Source of the DNA: Saccharum officinarum
Lineage: Eukaryota > Streptophyta > Magnoliopsida > Poales > Poaceae
Assembly (NCBI GenBank): GCA_020631735.1
Contig: CM036197.1
Coordinates: 43,199,880-43,263,879 of the forward strand
DNA length: 64,000 nucleotides
Direction: 5' to 3'
Shown here: piece by piece, positions 33,144 to 46,000 of the stretch
How the letters are laid out: the number at the start of each line of letters is the position of its first letter
How positions within the stretch are numbered: the stretch's first letter is position 1
The notes under the pieces: generated by a model
Databases searched by the model: none
Seen by the model: the letters and a program-made list of their open reading frames with translations, nothing else
What the model was told of the DNA's origin: nothing
Position numbers and translations under genes: made by a program

Positions 33144-35798
33144 ATGGACCTCCCTGGCCTCAACTTTTGCCCAGGCTCTGGTGTTCAATATGCGATCAAG
33201 CAGAGGTTCGGCCTTGATGTTTCGCCTACTGATTCTTCTCGTGGTGCTTTCTTTCTGGTTGCTTCGTTTGGTCGTTGCAAGTTTCGCCTCTGTCCCATTT
33301 CGGTTGGTCTCATCCTCCAAGCCACAATTGGTGGGTTGGCCTCTGGTTTCAATGTGATTCAGCTTAGTGACCGGGTTTTTCGTTTCTCCGTCTCTTCCAA
33401 GCTGGTGGGCTTCCACATCTTCAAGCTTAAAAGCTTTGTTTGTGATTCGTATAAAATCTTTTTTCATCTCTAGGGCAATGGCGGTCCTCGCTGGGACTTA
33501 GAACTCGCAGATTTCCTCAGAGAAGAAGATGCAGCTTGGTTTGAAGTTCGGAGAAGCTTTCCTTCAGGTATTCGGTCATCAGCTGCAATGACAAATCAAA
33601 GGATTAGCAGCTCCATCAAACATCGCTCATTTGCAGAGGCAGTGAGACTTGGTACTTTAACAGGTGCGAATTGTATTCCTCTGAAAGAAAATAGAGTTCC
33701 TGAGAGAGTGTCAACTTTTACTAGATTGGTTTTTCCAAATCCCTCAAAGCAACCTAAAGTTGCTTCCCATGGCAAGTTTCATTCAACTCATGTTCAGAGC
33801 CAATCAGTTTTTGGACAGAGCAAAACTCTACAGAACAGTAGTTTGGGAGAACCAAATTTGAATTTGAAATTGGGTCAACCCTCTGTGACACAATATCCTT
33901 CAAGGGGAAGCATTCCCGGGATTTGCTCACGCTGTCTTTCTGACAACCACCCAAGGCGTGCATGCAGAAGCCCAATCAGATGCCTAGCATGCAAGGGTTG
34001 GGGGCATATTGCAGTTAATTGCACCGCTCACAGCCTTCAGAGCAGCACGCGTAATGAGCCTTCAATTCGCAATAAAGGAAAAGGTGACTTTCTGCAGCCC
34101 AAATGGTTTTCTGAGGATATGCGGGTGGTTCTTGGGCCGAGCACAAGCAGCCCACCATGCTTTCACTCCTTTGTTGACTGGTGGAAAAATTCTTCCCTGA
34201 ATCGCGCCTCAGTGAGCCCGCCGGAGCCGGTGTTAATACCATGGAAGATTCATAATGCTTCAATGACAGTGGGCCGTAATGAGGACAGGACCCACAGTGC
34301 AGTGATAGTTGATGAAGTAAACACTGAACTAACTCTGGGCAGCGCTTTGTATTCCTTGGTGAATAACAATGCTTTACCAGAGCAGGTCCAGATTCAAGGG
34401 CAGCTACCCTTTGATTTTTTTGGTTTAGGACAACAAGCTCAGGGCCATCAACAAGATAACCAACAGCAGCAAAACCAGGATCAGATTGGCAATGCAATAA
34501 ATGGGGAAGATGCTCCTCAGGATAACTATGGTTGGCTCCAATGGCCAGAAGCTTTAGTAGCAGCTCAACAAGGTCAACAACAACTGCAACTTCCTGGCAT
34601 AGGAATCAATCTGAATGCTCCACCGCCTGTTCTGCTTCAGGATCTCAATGAATCTCCAATGATTGAGGACCCTTAGGAAGTGTTAATCCACCCAGGGATT
34701 CAGGTAAATCAAGTACAGAACAACTGGGAGCCACAGCAGGATGCTGCTCAGCTAGTGGAGCAAGAAATAGTGCTACAACAGCCTGTTATACCTGCTCCCC
34801 AGGAAGAGGTGGCTGAAAATGAGATAGAGGTGGTACATACTCATCTGCTGGGAGAGGAGAACAATCTCTTGTATCACGAAATTCCTGATGATGCGCTTAT
34901 GGATGATAATGAGATTCAAGAAGCCTTGAATGAGCAACCAATGAAATGGCAACAAAATGAAGTTGTCCAGGTTGATAATATCCAGTTGGGAATGGTTAGG
35001 ATTATTGACAATATCCATCAACCCCAGTTTCCCTTTCAGAAGAGTTCTTTTCTTCATGATAATCTCTCCAAAAGGTTGGCCTCGCAGAAAGATGTGACTA
35101 ATTTTGCTACTGATCCAAACTCTGAGAAAATTCTGGTGGAGATGCCAAAGAGTTGGGTAGACTTCTTTGACTACTTGCTTCACTTCCCCCATCATTTTGA
35201 CTGGACCAGCAAACTGTTGAATGCTGGCATTGCTCCATGTCTGCAACAACAGGGTGATAACTCAACACTGCTGGTGCCAAGATCCTGCCCCATGAATCAT
35301 ATTCCCTGTGGCAAATTGTGTGAAGCGCCAACACTGCAGATATCTGAGGAAGATTTCAATCAGAATCTGGAGACCCCGAAGAAAAGAGCTAAATTGTCAA
35401 AAGCCAAATCTCCAATAGTTGACACTGAGGTTAGAAGGAGTAGCAGAGTCAAAGAGAAAACCAATGGCTTCAAGCAAAACCAATGCCAGGTCAAGAATTG
35501 TCCGGGCTGCTCAATCAATCCTCCAACTTTGTCAATGGAAAACCTGAAGAAAATTGGGGCTGAGTTCTGTCAATTTGATCCAGATACCCTGGAAAAGCAG
35601 TTGACCAAAAAGAAGAACAAACCCACTCCAATCTACAAGAAGAAGAATAGAACCAGTGAAGCAGGACCTGTTTCTGAAGAAGATGCAGTAGAAGCTGTCA
35701 GCAATGAAGAGAAGAGCTATGCTGCCAAGACCTCCAAGGTTGATGAAAAGATCAACAAGGGGAGAAGGAAGCCCAGCAAGGGAGATGGAGATGATTAG
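33144..35798 (+). pseudogene. LINE ORF1 (RNA-binding, two CCHC knuckles), two in-frame stops
   Basis: LINE ORF1 proteins bind the element RNA and help to form its particle. The start is the ATG at 33,144 (MDLPGLNFCPG). One frame is kept to 35,798, about 884 codons, but is cut by TAG at 33,471 and TAG at 34,674. At the first stop the second LINE relic (61,950-63,223) has Trp (FHLWGNGGP), so a TGG-to-TAG change is likely. Two zinc knuckles lie near residues 258-292 (CSRCLSDNHPRRAC, CLACKGWGHIAVNC). The middle is Gln-rich and acidic, and the C-terminus is basic (RRSSRVKEK, CPGCSINPPTLS). The gap to ORF2 is 36 bp. Confidence 0.75.
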
Positions 35799-35834
35799 CT
35801 TCTCATATTGCTTTTTGTGCCATTATTTTAACCC

Positions 35835-38800
35835 ATGACAAGTAGACTTTGGAAGGTGCTATGTTGGAATGTCAGAGGGGTGAATTCACATAAAAAATGG
35901 AATTTGATCAGAGATAAGGTATTAGAAAGCAACTGTGACATTGTTTGCCTACAAGAAACAAAAAGGGAGGCTTTAGACTTAACCTTTATTAGGAATATTT
36001 GCCCCCAGGCATTTGATGCTTTCATCTTTAGACCTTCTTTGGGTGCTTCAGGGGGTATAGCAATAATTTGGAAAGGGGCTCTTTTCAGTGGTACAGAACT
36101 ATTCCAGAATGAATTTGCAGTATCAACTGAATTTACATCAATGCTTACTGGTGACAACTGGGTCTTGACAACCGTGTATGCCCCATGTACACCAAGTGGG
36201 AAAAGAGAATTTCTTGAATGGTTCAAAAACATCCAAATGCCAGACCACATAGACTGCCTGATTGTTGGGGACTTCAACCTTATTAGGAAACCCGAGGACA
36301 GAAACAAAGAAGGTGGTGATATCTCTGAAATGTACCAATTTAATGAAGCCATCAGCATGCTAGGATTGATTGAGATTCCTCTACATGGCAAGCAATACAC
36401 ATGGACAAATAAACAGTTCAATCCTTTATTAGAAAGATTGGATTGGTTTTTTACCTCAACTTCTTGGACAACAAAATACCCAACAACCTTTGTGAAGACA
36501 CTTGTGATGGAAACCTCAGACCATTGGCCATGTGTGATAGAGATTGACTCTAGAATCCCAAAAGGCAATATTTTCAGATTTGAGAACTACTGGTTGGATA
36601 GAGAAGATTTCATTCTAGTTCTGCTAAATGGCTGGCCGACGACTACTTCCCTGCACATTGATCCAGCAAGAGAAATTTCTAGAAAGTTCAAGAATCTAAG
36701 GAGAACAATCAAGCATTGGAGAGCAACCACTCCTAATCTCTCAACAGCAATAGACAAGGCGAAGGCATTATTATTTTTTATGGAAACAATTGAAAGTCTT
36801 AGGGACTTGTCTTTACTGGAATGGAACTTTAGGAATATCCTTAGTGAGAGGTTGATCTCCCTACTTAAGCAGCAGAAAAGCTATTGGAAACAAAAGGGAA
36901 AGATAAAGTGGGTCAAAGATGGTGACACCAACACCATATATTTCCATGCCCATGCAACTATCAAAAATAGGCAAAACACAATTGCACTGCTTGAAGATGA
37001 GGCAGGTATCACCTTCACAGGCCATGAATATAAAGCAAAACTGATCTGGGAAAGCTTCAAAGAGAGGCTGGGAAAATCAGAATTTAATGGTATGCTTTTC
37101 AACCTAGATACAATCCTTTCTCATGGTCAGAACCTCTCAGATTTGGAAGCCCCTTTCACCAAATTAGAGATTGATCAAGTAGTTGTTGAGCTTCCAAATA
37201 ACAAATCCCCAGGTCCTGATGGCTTCAATAATGAATTCATCAAAGGTTGTTGGCCCTTGATTGCACAAGATTTTTACAACATGTGTGATGCTTTCTTCAG
37301 GAATGACATTTGCTTACAAAGTATTAATTCTTCCTTCATCACCCTAATTCCAAAAAAGGATGGCCCTGTAGCAGTTTCTGATTTCAGGCCAATTTCATTG
37401 CTAAATTCTTCACTCAAAATTATCACAAAATTGCTTGCAAACAGGCTACAGAAGGTGATCAAACCAATCATTCACAAGAATCAATATGGATTTATAAAAA
37501 GTAGGACTATACAAGATTGTCTAGCTTGGGCCTTAGAGTACATTCACCTCTGTCATAAATCAAGAAAGGAACTGATCATTCTCAAGCTGGACTTTGAGAA
37601 GGCTTTTGACAAGGTAGAACATGAAGCCATCCTAAAAATTATGAAAGCCAAGGGATTTGGAGATAGATGGATCAATTGGATTACAAAGTTGTTAGCTACA
37701 GGAACATCATCAGTGCTTCTAAATGGAGTCCCTGGGAAGATAGTACATTGCAGGAGAGGGGTTAGACAAGGAGATCCTCTATCTCCTCTAATATTTGTCA
37801 TTGTGGCTGATCTACTGCAATCAATTCTTAATACAGCCAAGGACAGGAACCTGTTGAAGCTACCCTTGCCACTAGTTTGCTCATCTGACTTTCCAATCAT
37901 ACAATTTGCTGATGACACATTGATTATTTTGGAAGCCTGCAGTAATCAGCTAATCACTCTAAAAGCTTTACTGCATTCCTTTGGTGAATCTACAGGGTTG
38001 AAAGTAAATTACAGCAAGTCAGTAATGGTCCCAATCAATATTCAGGAAGACAGACTGAATCACTTAGCTAGAACTTTCAGCTGTGAAAAAGGGTCCTTGC
38101 CTTTCACTTACTTGGGCCTACCTCTCAGCCTGGTGAAGCCAAAGGTCATTGATTTCTCCCCCCTAGTCAGCAGATGTGAAAGGAGACTAGCAGCTACTTC
38201 AAACTTTCTCAATCAAGCTGGGCGGCTGCAGTTAACAAATTCCATCTTTACAGCCTTCCCAATGTTTTGTATGAGCACATTTTCTATACATGCTACTGTA
38301 ATTGAACAGATCGATATTTTCAGAAAACATTGCTTGTGGCGGGGAGCAGACATTAATGCTAAACAAATCCCAAAAGTAGCATGGACTGAGGTCTGTAAGT
38401 CTAAGGATAATGGTGGCCTTGGGGTTCTTGATCTAAGAACACAAAATGAGGCTCTTCTTCTCAGACACCTACATAAATTCCTGAATAAGGAAGACATCCC
38501 TTGGGTATCTCTAATTTGGGAAAGCTATTACAACAATGCTCATCCTCAATCCAAAGTGAAGAAGGCCTCATTCTGGTGGAGGGACATCTTGAAACTTCTG
38601 GACAAATACAAGGGTCTCGCAACAGTAAATATCAACAATGGAAAATCTTGCTACTTATGGCTAGACCTATGGAACAACAGAGTGCCAAAATACTCATACC
38701 CAGAGCTTTTCTCTTTTGCAAAGTCCCAGACAACTTCTGTTGCTGCAGGAAAACAAAGCTCAAACCTCTTAGATTTCTTCCATCTCCCACTCTCACAGCA

Positions 38801-39317
38801 GGCTTTTCAGCAATTTCAACTGTTGGAGCAAGACTTACAACTATTAGTATTGAATGATCAGACTGATATTTGGACCTATATCTGGAACTCTTCTAGTTTC
38901 TCAACCTCAAAGGCATATAAGCAGCTACGTGGGAAAAGAATAGTTCATCAAAGCTTTGGATGGCTGTGGAGAAACTCTTGTCAGAACAAGTTAAAAGTTT
39001 TTGGATGGCTATTGTTAAAAGACATACTTAGCACTAGAAATCTTCTGAGAAGAAAAAGGATGGAGCTGGAAGACTATAACTGTCCCCTCTGTATTGGACT
39101 CATCGAAGAATCCTTGGTACATTTGTTCTTTAGCTGTCCGTTTGCCTCCCTCTGTTGGAACTGGATTCAGGTTCACACTTCTGAACAATTGGATACCTTC
39201 CAAAACCTGAAATTGATTAAGGAACAGCTGCGAGTGCCTTTTTTTATGGAAGTGATCCTCATCATGTGTTGGACCATTTGGAAATCTCGGAATGACTTAA
39301 TTTTCAGTCAAGTTTAG
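35835..39317 (+). CDS. LINE ORF2: endonuclease-reverse transcriptase, 1,160 aa, intact
   Basis: This protein nicks target DNA and copies the LINE RNA at the nick. Residues 1-235 form an APE-type endonuclease with the expected Asn (CWNVRG, residue 12), Glu (LQETK, residue 41), GDFN (145-148) and SDH (228-230). The reverse transcriptase spans about 500-770, with [12 protein letters not shown] (584-595), [13 protein letters not shown] (640-652) and the catalytic FADD (691-694). The C-terminal quarter carries a zf-RVT-like region ([19 protein letters not shown]). There is no stop or frameshift, and the length is usual for plant L1 ORF2 proteins. It begins 36 bp after ORF1. With ORF1 broken the copy may not move by itself, but could supply ORF2 in trans. 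Confidence 0.9.
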   Translation: MTSRLWKVLCWNVRGVNSHKKWNLIRDKVLESNCDIVCLQETKREALDLTFIRNICPQAFDAFIFRPSLGASGGIAIIWKGALFSGTELFQNEFAVSTEFTSMLTGDNWVLTTVYAPCTPSGKREFLEWFKNIQMPDHIDCLIVGDFNLIRKPEDRNKEGGDISEMYQFNEAISMLGLIEIPLHGKQYTWTNKQFNPLLERLDWFFTSTSWTTKYPTTFVKTLVMETSDHWPCVIEIDSRIPKGNIFRFENYWLDREDFILVLLNGWPTTTSLHIDPAREISRKFKNLRRTIKHWRATTPNLSTAIDKAKALLFFMETIESLRDLSLLEWNFRNILSERLISLLKQQKSYWKQKGKIKWVKDGDTNTIYFHAHATIKNRQNTIALLEDEAGITFTGHEYKAKLIWESFKERLGKSEFNGMLFNLDTILSHGQNLSDLEAPFTKLEIDQVVVELPNNKSPGPDGFNNEFIKGCWPLIAQDFYNMCDAFFRNDICLQSINSSFITLIPKKDGPVAVSDFRPISLLNSSLKIITKLLANRLQKVIKPIIHKNQYGFIKSRTIQDCLAWALEYIHLCHKSRKELIILKLDFEKAFDKVEHEAILKIMKAKGFGDRWINWITKLLATGTSSVLLNGVPGKIVHCRRGVRQGDPLSPLIFVIVADLLQSILNTAKDRNLLKLPLPLVCSSDFPIIQFADDTLIILEACSNQLITLKALLHSFGESTGLKVNYSKSVMVPINIQEDRLNHLARTFSCEKGSLPFTYLGLPLSLVKPKVIDFSPLVSRCERRLAATSNFLNQAGRLQLTNSIFTAFPMFCMSTFSIHATVIEQIDIFRKHCLWRGADINAKQIPKVAWTEVCKSKDNGGLGVLDLRTQNEALLLRHLHKFLNKEDIPWVSLIWESYYNNAHPQSKVKKASFWWRDILKLLDKYKGLATVNINNGKSCYLWLDLWNNRVPKYSYPELFSFAKSQTTSVAAGKQSSNLLDFFHLPLSQQAFQQFQLLEQDLQLLVLNDQTDIWTYIWNSSSFSTSKAYKQLRGKRIVHQSFGWLWRNSCQNKLKVFGWLLLKDILSTRNLLRRKRMELEDYNCPLCIGLIEESLVHLFFSCPFASLCWNWIQVHTSEQLDTFQNLKLIKEQLRVPFFMEVILIMCWTIWKSRNDLIFSQV

Positions 39318-39585
39318 CCTTCTTTGGCTCAGGCGAAGAGGTTCTTCAAATCAGAGTTTGCGCTGTTCCTTTACCGCGCAAAAAAGAGTTACTTTCCTTT
39401 TGTTTCACAATGGTTAAACAATCTAGTTTAACTTACCTTGTATGTCTTATTTTCTTTCTTTCTTTTTTTGTTTCTTGAGCAGCTTTTGCTTTGCTCTGTT
39501 TGCTCTGTAAGTTAGCCTTTTCTTTCAATAAAATACAGTAGGGGCAAGCCCCTCCTGTTGTCATCAAAAAAAAATTATGGACTTT

Positions 39586-39907
39586 AGAGAGTGTCAATGC
39601 CACTATAATACAAAATGAATCAAGTTGACAATCTCCAAGTTATGTTTGAAACAGTAAATCTGTGTAAAAGCTTGTGTGAGACAATATCAACCAACAACAA
39701 TACCAAAAGGCTAACAGTAATGCTGGTGGTATTACTGTTTGGGTGTATCTAGGTTTCTTGGTTAAAAAAAAGATAACTGATCGTCTAAGATAAAATGTTC
39801 ACAGATCACAGTATCCTATATTACCCTGTGAAAGATAAGTCACAATATTGGAGTAATGCTTTATGGCTTATGCAATCAAATTTAATGGGGTACATTTTCG
39901 TATGCAG
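39586..39907. other. Remaining 3' part of receptor-kinase intron 1
   Basis: This is AT-rich sequence continuing the intron beyond the LINE target duplication. It ends at a good acceptor (ttttcgtatgcag) before exon 2. Nothing else is seen. Confidence 0.6.
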
Positions 39908-40711
39908 CTCAAAATAAGGAGGATATAGAAAAGATTTTACCCCCGGTTATAGCATGTTTGCTGCTGCTCTCAGGCACAGCCTTTGTCTGGAGATGCAAAT
40001 ACAGAGGTACAATAAACTTAAGCTTATGTTTTCCAACATGCAACATTTTGGTGTAAATGTAAGAGAGGAGTTGCACTGATGTTTCTAGCAGCAGGAAAAC
40101 GGCACAAAAAGGAAGCCCAGAAGAGAATGATGCTAGAATACTCGCAGTCTACTGATGAAACTGGGGACATGAATATAGAATTCCCATTTTATAGCTTCAA
40201 AGACATTGTTGTGGCAACGAATAATTTTTCTGATTCCAATATGCTTGGAAAGGGAGGTTTAAGTTTACAAGGTACAAAGCAAAAATCGTCACTTGATATC
40301 TACAAAGATAGAAAATCATAATATTAAATTAAGAGGGAGGTGAAATGATGACAGAAGGCTATGCACAACATGAAGCTTCTCTGCTGCATATATGAAAGAT
40401 TGTTTTTTATGAAGATTGTTTTATTTTTAACTTTTCCCCGTCATGCTGAAATGGAACTTCTTTACATTTCAAATGAGAGGCAATAATTGATGAAGGCTTT
40501 TAGAAAAGTATGTGAGCACCCTTCTTCTAGCTATTCTGTATGCGGTGACAACATTTTCGGATCTGTTTTCTGTCTACACACGTGATTTGATTGATGTTTC
40601 CCATACCATTACTAAGAAGGCAAGGATGTATTTTGATGGGTAATATTTAGATTCTGAAACCAGTATTTCATTATGGAATCCTTATTGATGTACAAGTATT
40701 TTAGTAGTTCA

Positions 40712-40932
40712 CTTGGACAAAATGTGAGAGTGAGCGAATAGCCATAGTGGTAGAGATCGAACCTAAGAGCGGGCAATTCACTTGTTAACATGAAAAAATA
40801 ATGCTTAAATAAGTCATAAGTCAATAGGAAAAAATGAAAATGTGAGAGTGCACGAATAGCCATAGTGGTAGAGATCCAACCTAAGAGCAGGCGATTCACT
40901 TGCTAACACGAAAAAGTAATGCTTAAATTTGG
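40712..40932 (-). repeat. Tandem partial SINE-like unit (tRNA-derived)
   Basis: A unit of about 130 bp containing aatgtgagagtg, gccatagtggtagagatc, gaacctaagag and ttcacttg occurs twice. On the minus strand it reads ggttcgatctctaccacta, which resembles the internal B box of tRNA promoters (GGTTCGANTCC), preceded by an A-box-like ttaacaagtga word. This suggests a decayed tRNA-derived SINE duplicated in tandem. Confidence 0.4.
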
Positions 40933-41194
40933 CATACTTTCATTTTCCATTGTTTTTCCAAATTTGTCTTCCAAAGTAGATAATGAATCTGTTTCGGGCA
41001 ATTCCTGTAATGTTGTTCAGCAGTACTTGAACGTCTTGATTTTTTGAAATTCTTATAAATATACAAAAAAATTCAAAATAAAATAAAAATGATATCAGAA
41101 TGTATCTCGGCCTGTTAGGGCGTTCTTATTCTTTTTAGTCTCTAGACTCTGGATGCACGAAAAAAAACATCAAAAATTGGCACGAAAAATGTGA

Positions 41195-41272
41195 TGCATG
41201 AGGAATTGAACCTGGAAGCTGTTGCTCTGAAACCGAGTTAGCTTACCACTCGGACAATCTCCAGTTGATGAT
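41195..41272 (-). repeat. tRNA-like segment, SINE head or tRNA relic
   Basis: On the minus strand tgtccgagtggtaagc (A-box-like, as in Leu/Ser tRNAs) is followed about 35 bp later by aggttcaattcctc (B-box-like). A clean acceptor stem is not visible, and an unrelated tail with T runs follows, so a tRNA-derived SINE head is likelier than a working tRNA gene. Confidence 0.4.
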
Positions 41273-41639
41273 TACTTAGCGCTGTTAGATCTTTTTTCCA
41301 CAGTCTGTATGCAGGGAAAAAACATCAAAAATTATGTTCGAATTTTAAATTGTTCAAACAAAGTCAGGTGGAGAAATAACCAAAATAAAAGTTATAGATC
41401 TCGATGAGTTGTACAACTTTGGTGTTGGTGACTTTTCCATTTGAAATCATTTAGTGCCCCAAAATTCTGTTTGAAGTTCTCGAATTTTGAAATTCAAATT
41501 TTAAAATGTTCAAATGAACTCATATGGAGAAAGGACCTAAATCAAAGTTGTTCCTGATGAATTCCCGGTACATTCCGCTTCTGTAACTGTACTCAGTTTG
41601 AAAACTGGCGAGATGTTCGAATTGTATGGATAGAGTATC

Positions 41640-42434
41640 TGTTGATGCAAAAGTAGATCTGCAAACACAAAGGGCTAATACCCGAAATCGATATCCAAAG
41701 CGTGCCAGTCGATTTGACCTGTTAATCGACAAGGATGAAGATACGAACACTTTGGTCCTGACAACAGCGATACGCCCGGAAGTCACGGCCAAGAGGTACT
41801 CACGCGGAACTCGAGGATCGCCGAAGATTGCACTGGAGCAATGCAACTCGCCGAATCGATGAGAACTCGTAAAAAAGAAAAATATGCAAATTGACGAAGT
41901 CGTCGAAAGTAGATGTAAATAAGAATAAAAAGTTGTTTCTGATGTATTGATCGATCTCTTTTTTACATTGCCCTTCACCCTATATTTATATCCTGATCTA
42001 CAGAAACGTAACCAAATACGACTAGGACACTAAATCCAAATCTATGAAAACACATGACTTTGATACAACTCAGACTCTAATAAACGTATATAAGGAAATT
42101 AACTCCTATCTTATTCCATAGTCCGCCTCAGTCACGATGGTATTCTCATCGACCTCCTTCTTATCGGCACAATCCCTGTTCCATCGGCAGCAGCCTTCAA
42201 GATCCTTCCATCGGTACATCCCTTGTTTCATCGGCAGCAGTCTTCAAACCATCTTTCATCGGCATCGGCAATAATACCCTTAACCTTATTGGCAACATTT
42301 CAATTTGAACCCATACGCCGCTACCACTCATAAGCAAACTCATTTTCATCAGCTATCAATTTACACAATAATCTTTCCTCTGCTGATTAGCCCTTCCTGA
42401 CCATCTTGACACGTGCTAAAAAACGATGTCAACA
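41640..42434 (-). repeat. 3' LTR of the gypsy element (795 bp)
   Basis: It is TGTTGA...GTCAACA on the plus strand, and the mirror on the minus strand. Compared by eye with the LTR at 56,185-56,998 I count nine substitutions, one 20-bp tandem duplication and one single-base indel. A TATA box for the minus strand lies at 41,981-41,990. Confidence 0.9.
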
Positions 42435-42447
42435 CATGCCCCCAATT
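42435..42447 (-). promoter_or_regulatory. Polypurine tract of the gypsy element
   Basis: On the minus strand aattgggggcatg directly precedes the 3' LTR start TGTTGACATC. It is the plus-strand priming site and confirms the minus orientation of the element. Confidence 0.7.
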
Positions 42448-43027
42448 TCGGAGTATAAGATATTGATGCTCCGAAATTTACTCCAGATAATGCCTGCTAT
42501 TACCTATTTTTCAACCCATTCTCCAAGCATAACATGATCTGTTACCAGATTTAATCAAATCTAGATCTAATCCATGTATCTCAGTAAATATCGCACATTT
42601 TCCAACTATTTTTTTTGCCTCAATTACGGTTGAGATACCAAAATAACAATCCATCGGCAAGATCTTATCACAGCAATATCACCATTTTAGAACTGAAAGA
42701 TCCTGTATCAAAATATCCTTCAAGTCATGACTACTTGCCATGCTATCAAATCTTCTGTACAATCCCTTGATTGTCGTGCGAACAGTTACCATATCTATCT
42801 GAACCACCTCGATCCATCAGCGTACGGCATAGAGATAAGTCAAGAATACCCCTACCCCTAATGGCTTATAAATAGATTTCTCCGAACTGCTCATCTTCTA
42901 CCTTCAAATCGCAACCTTTGGCATTCTCTCTCCGGCGGCAACCCTAACTGCGCATCCTCAACCCACCAGAGCTCCTTCCATCGTCATTTTCTAATCTCCA
43001 GCTCGTGCCCTCATCCTTCTCGAAACA

Positions 43028-46000
43028 ATGGCGGTCAACTTCAACGTCCCTACGGTTCGTTCTTTTTTTTATTACTTTTACTTCGACCCTTCTAGCCCCT
43101 TGCGAATTCTTACAGTTGGTATTTTTTTCTACTTCTTCCATTCTCTTGATCTTCCAAACTCAGGAACTACGCAACACACTGGTTATTCCAACCAACCAAC
43201 CTCCCCTCCATTGCCTAGGTCCAATGGGTGATCCAGATCCAACCGACCTGATCAATGCAGAAGCTAATCGTATTCCCTTCAAAGCTCAAAATTTCTCTTT
43301 GAATCTATAGAAAGATACATTTCGATCTTGGCCCAAACCTACCAAAGGGTGGAAAAACTGGTACTTGAGAGTAAACAGATCAATGCAAGTGTTCTGGGCA
43401 GAACGGAAGATAGATCAATGTATCAGGCTATCCATTGCTGATATGCAAAGGAATGAATCCATGATGATAGTTGCTGCTCATTTTTGGTCAGATACCACAA
43501 ATACCTTCATGTTCAGTCATGGCCCATGTGCCCCTACTCTTGCCGATGTATATATGCTCACCGGCTTGGATATCTCAACTATCGATGAGGGCCACATTTT
43601 TGGCAGAAAAACTGAGTATAGAGTAAATACACGCAACATCGGCGGCTGGACAGGATACATCCAAGAGTACCAAAAAAACTGGTACTGTCAATCAAAGGGA
43701 ACACGTCATATTTCTGAACATGTGGCTGGAGAAGTTTATTTTCTGTGGTCGATCGGTAGGACCAACTAACGCCTTCCTCCCAGTAGCGGAACTCTTGGCC
43801 AACGGTGTCAGATTCCCACTTGGCCGATACCTCCTGAGCTCAACTTATCACCTTCTCCACCAAGTGTCTCAGAAGCTTCTACTTGGTGAACCCATCGGCA
43901 ATCTGGGAGGCCCGTGGTGGTTCATCAATATGTGGTTAAATGCTCACATGCATAAGCGTCTACAATGGGATTTCTTTGCCCAAGAATTCCCACGAGAGAT
44001 CGCCGAAGATTACATCCTTGGAGATGATGAATCGGCAACACGCCCTTGTAACGGATCAACGTAATTATACGAAATTAAGTAAGAAAATCTTCCACCGAGG
44101 CGGTTAATTTAACAAACTTAAGCCCGTATAACTCGAGATTCCGTGAAATCCCGAAGGATTTCAACACCACTAACATACAACCAAGATCGTACTGATTTAG
44201 CAGCCACAATTCACACGATACATAAATCTGATCATAAAGGTAAGATACATCGGAGTTCGGAAATAGAAGTTATTACAACATAGTCCAACATAAAGTAGCG
44301 GAAGCAAATAACTTTACGCACACACACTTAGTTTAGTTACAGTGCCAGTCGATGGTCATGGTCCACAAAAGCAGTAGATAAGACTAACAGAAAGACCCTT
44401 GCCCAAGGTCCTAGTTGTCACCCATCGCCGGATACAGACAGTTGGAGCAGTACCCGTAGTACATCTGACCATCTGCAACAACAATGGGAACAACGCCCTG
44501 AGTACGAGAATGTACTCAGCTAGACTTACCCGTCAAAAACCAGAAATAACATGACACCAAGGAGCATGCAAGGCTATAAAAACTGGATTGGCTTGACTCC
44601 TTTGCGAAAAGCACAAGTTGTTATGAGTAAACTCATTTAAGTCCTTTTTGCTTCATATTTACTATAACCTATTCAATCTAGGTAAGCACCTATGCTAAAG
44701 CAATCACTTGATTAACCATTAACATCAAAGGTTACCATCTCAGGTTTAGCATTTCCAACATTATACACATAACCATCCGTGTTCCATCATTAATACTACG
44801 ATGCCATAGCTCGAGTCAAGTGCTCACTAACCGGGAGCGACGGCGATTCGAATCGAATTCCTATCCAGCTGGAGATTTATTCCTCACACAAACCATGCTT
44901 CCCCCGTCAGGGTTGCGTAGATCACCAATGACACTTTCCGAGAAGCCGCGGGATAACAATCATGGATCGCACTACCCAGGGACCGCCCGACTGCCAGGAC
45001 GCACCTTGGGCTCACTCTTCGCGTCCCCGTACACCCCCTTCAACGCCAGTCTGCCAACCCGAGTTTATCCCGGCTCAAAAAGTGTCGCTAGCTTCGCGGT
45101 CGAAAGGTACTTTATTCGGCCAGCTAAATGTGAGGCATGCGTTCAACATGACAAGAGGGACGAGCAACGATCGGTCCTTAATCGACACAGACGGAATCAC
45201 TATAGTCCAAAACCCTATAAGACTCCGCCCGGTCTCCGTTTATCCATCAACACTTGGTTACTTTTCATGATCACAATTACAGCTAACCATAACCCGGTAT
45301 CCACCTATAACTCGCAGGTGACAGGAAATCACCCGACTTCTACCGGTCTAAGCATGGCTAAGCAATTTACTCGATCCTGACCTAACAGGGTAAAAGATAA
45401 TCTGGTGGCCAAGGTAATAATGCAACAACGGTTTCACTCAACTCCTATAACTTAGTGCAACAATATATAACTATAACTCATGCAATAAGAAATAACTTTT
45501 TATAAATTTAGGAGACTTAAAATGCTCCGGGGCTTGCCTTTTTCGAACGAACTAGGGTGGTGATCGACGCACTCTGGCAGTTCCTCGCCTGACTCTTCCT
45601 CCTCGGGCACCTCCGGTGCCTGGGGTTCCTGCTGATCCGCCCAAACCTGCTCCTCCGGAACTGCTGCCTGCAACTCCTCCTGCGATCCTATATGATGCAA
45701 GTGCATAAGGAAACATGCGAAGAATGCATCTAATTGTGGTGGAGTGTTTTGATGACATGAGATGCAGATGAGCACATGTAATGAGTAGTTTGAACATAAT
45801 TATTTCTTCTACAAGGTAGTCAACATCATCCAAGAACATGCAACCTAAAACATACACCTTATCCTTCTATTAGTTAGGCTACCATCTACACATACAATTG
45901 AACCTAAGCTACCAAAGCTTACCAACCTAGCTCATCCATAACATCAGCAAGGCATAATGATGCTTCAAAGATACACCAAACATATTTTATTTCTCTCAAT

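Larger units (their letters stand above)
32439..39574 (+). mobile_element. Full-length L1-type LINE, 7.1 kb
   Basis: The element ends in nine A (39,566-39,574) after ctgttgtcatc. It is flanked by an 11-bp target duplication, ttatggacttt at 32,428-32,438 and 39,575-39,585. It has a GC-rich 5' leader with a 107-bp direct repeat, a two-zinc-knuckle ORF1 with two premature stops, and an undamaged ORF2. It sits in intron 1 of the receptor-kinase pseudogene in the sense direction, so it need not itself have broken the gene. Confidence 0.85.
27876..40271 (+). pseudogene. G-type lectin S-receptor-like Ser/Thr kinase, broken and partial
   Basis: These are plasma-membrane receptors with extracellular lectin, S-locus, EGF-like and PAN domains and a cytoplasmic kinase. 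Exon 1 starts at ATG 27,876 with a signal peptide (MACFPLFFLIFLILGSF). The B-lectin follows (VVWVANRDSPV, EVWQSFDHPTDTMLP), then the S-locus region to about 28,748. The EGF-like part resumes at 31,529 (FGYCDFTEN, CRCFDGFEP) and the PAN domain spans 31,891-32,130 (LPGMKVPDKFLHIRNRSLD). The donor is at 32,166. Exon 2 (39,908-40,006) codes the membrane helix (VIACLLLLSGTAFVW) and exon 3 (40,095-40,271) the kinase start (FKDIVVATNNFSDSNMLGKG). Lesions are an extra G in the 27,996-28,000 run, a shift near 28,730, a Helitron, a MITE, a shift near 32,095, and loss of about 5 bp in the GKGGFGKVYK loop. The catalytic kinase exons are absent. The 7.1-kb LINE lies in intron 1. Confidence 0.85.
40272..41634. 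other. Receptor-kinase downstream intron/flank without further exons
   Basis: After the exon 3 donor (gtacaaag) no kinase exon appears. In particular I see no HRDLK, DFG or APE segment in any frame. The stretch contains SINE-like pieces (listed separately) and AT-rich repeats with many ttgaaattcaaattttaaaatgt-like words next to the gypsy insertion. Confidence 0.5.

Noticed and set aside
41195..41272. A working tRNA-Leu/Ser gene
   Set aside because: A- and B-box-like words are present, but no complete acceptor stem or variable arm can be paired, and the sequence continues into an unrelated T-rich tail.
40272..41634. Remaining kinase exons of the receptor kinase
   Set aside because: No segment resembling the catalytic loop, DFG or APE motifs was found here or after the gypsy element up to 58 kb.
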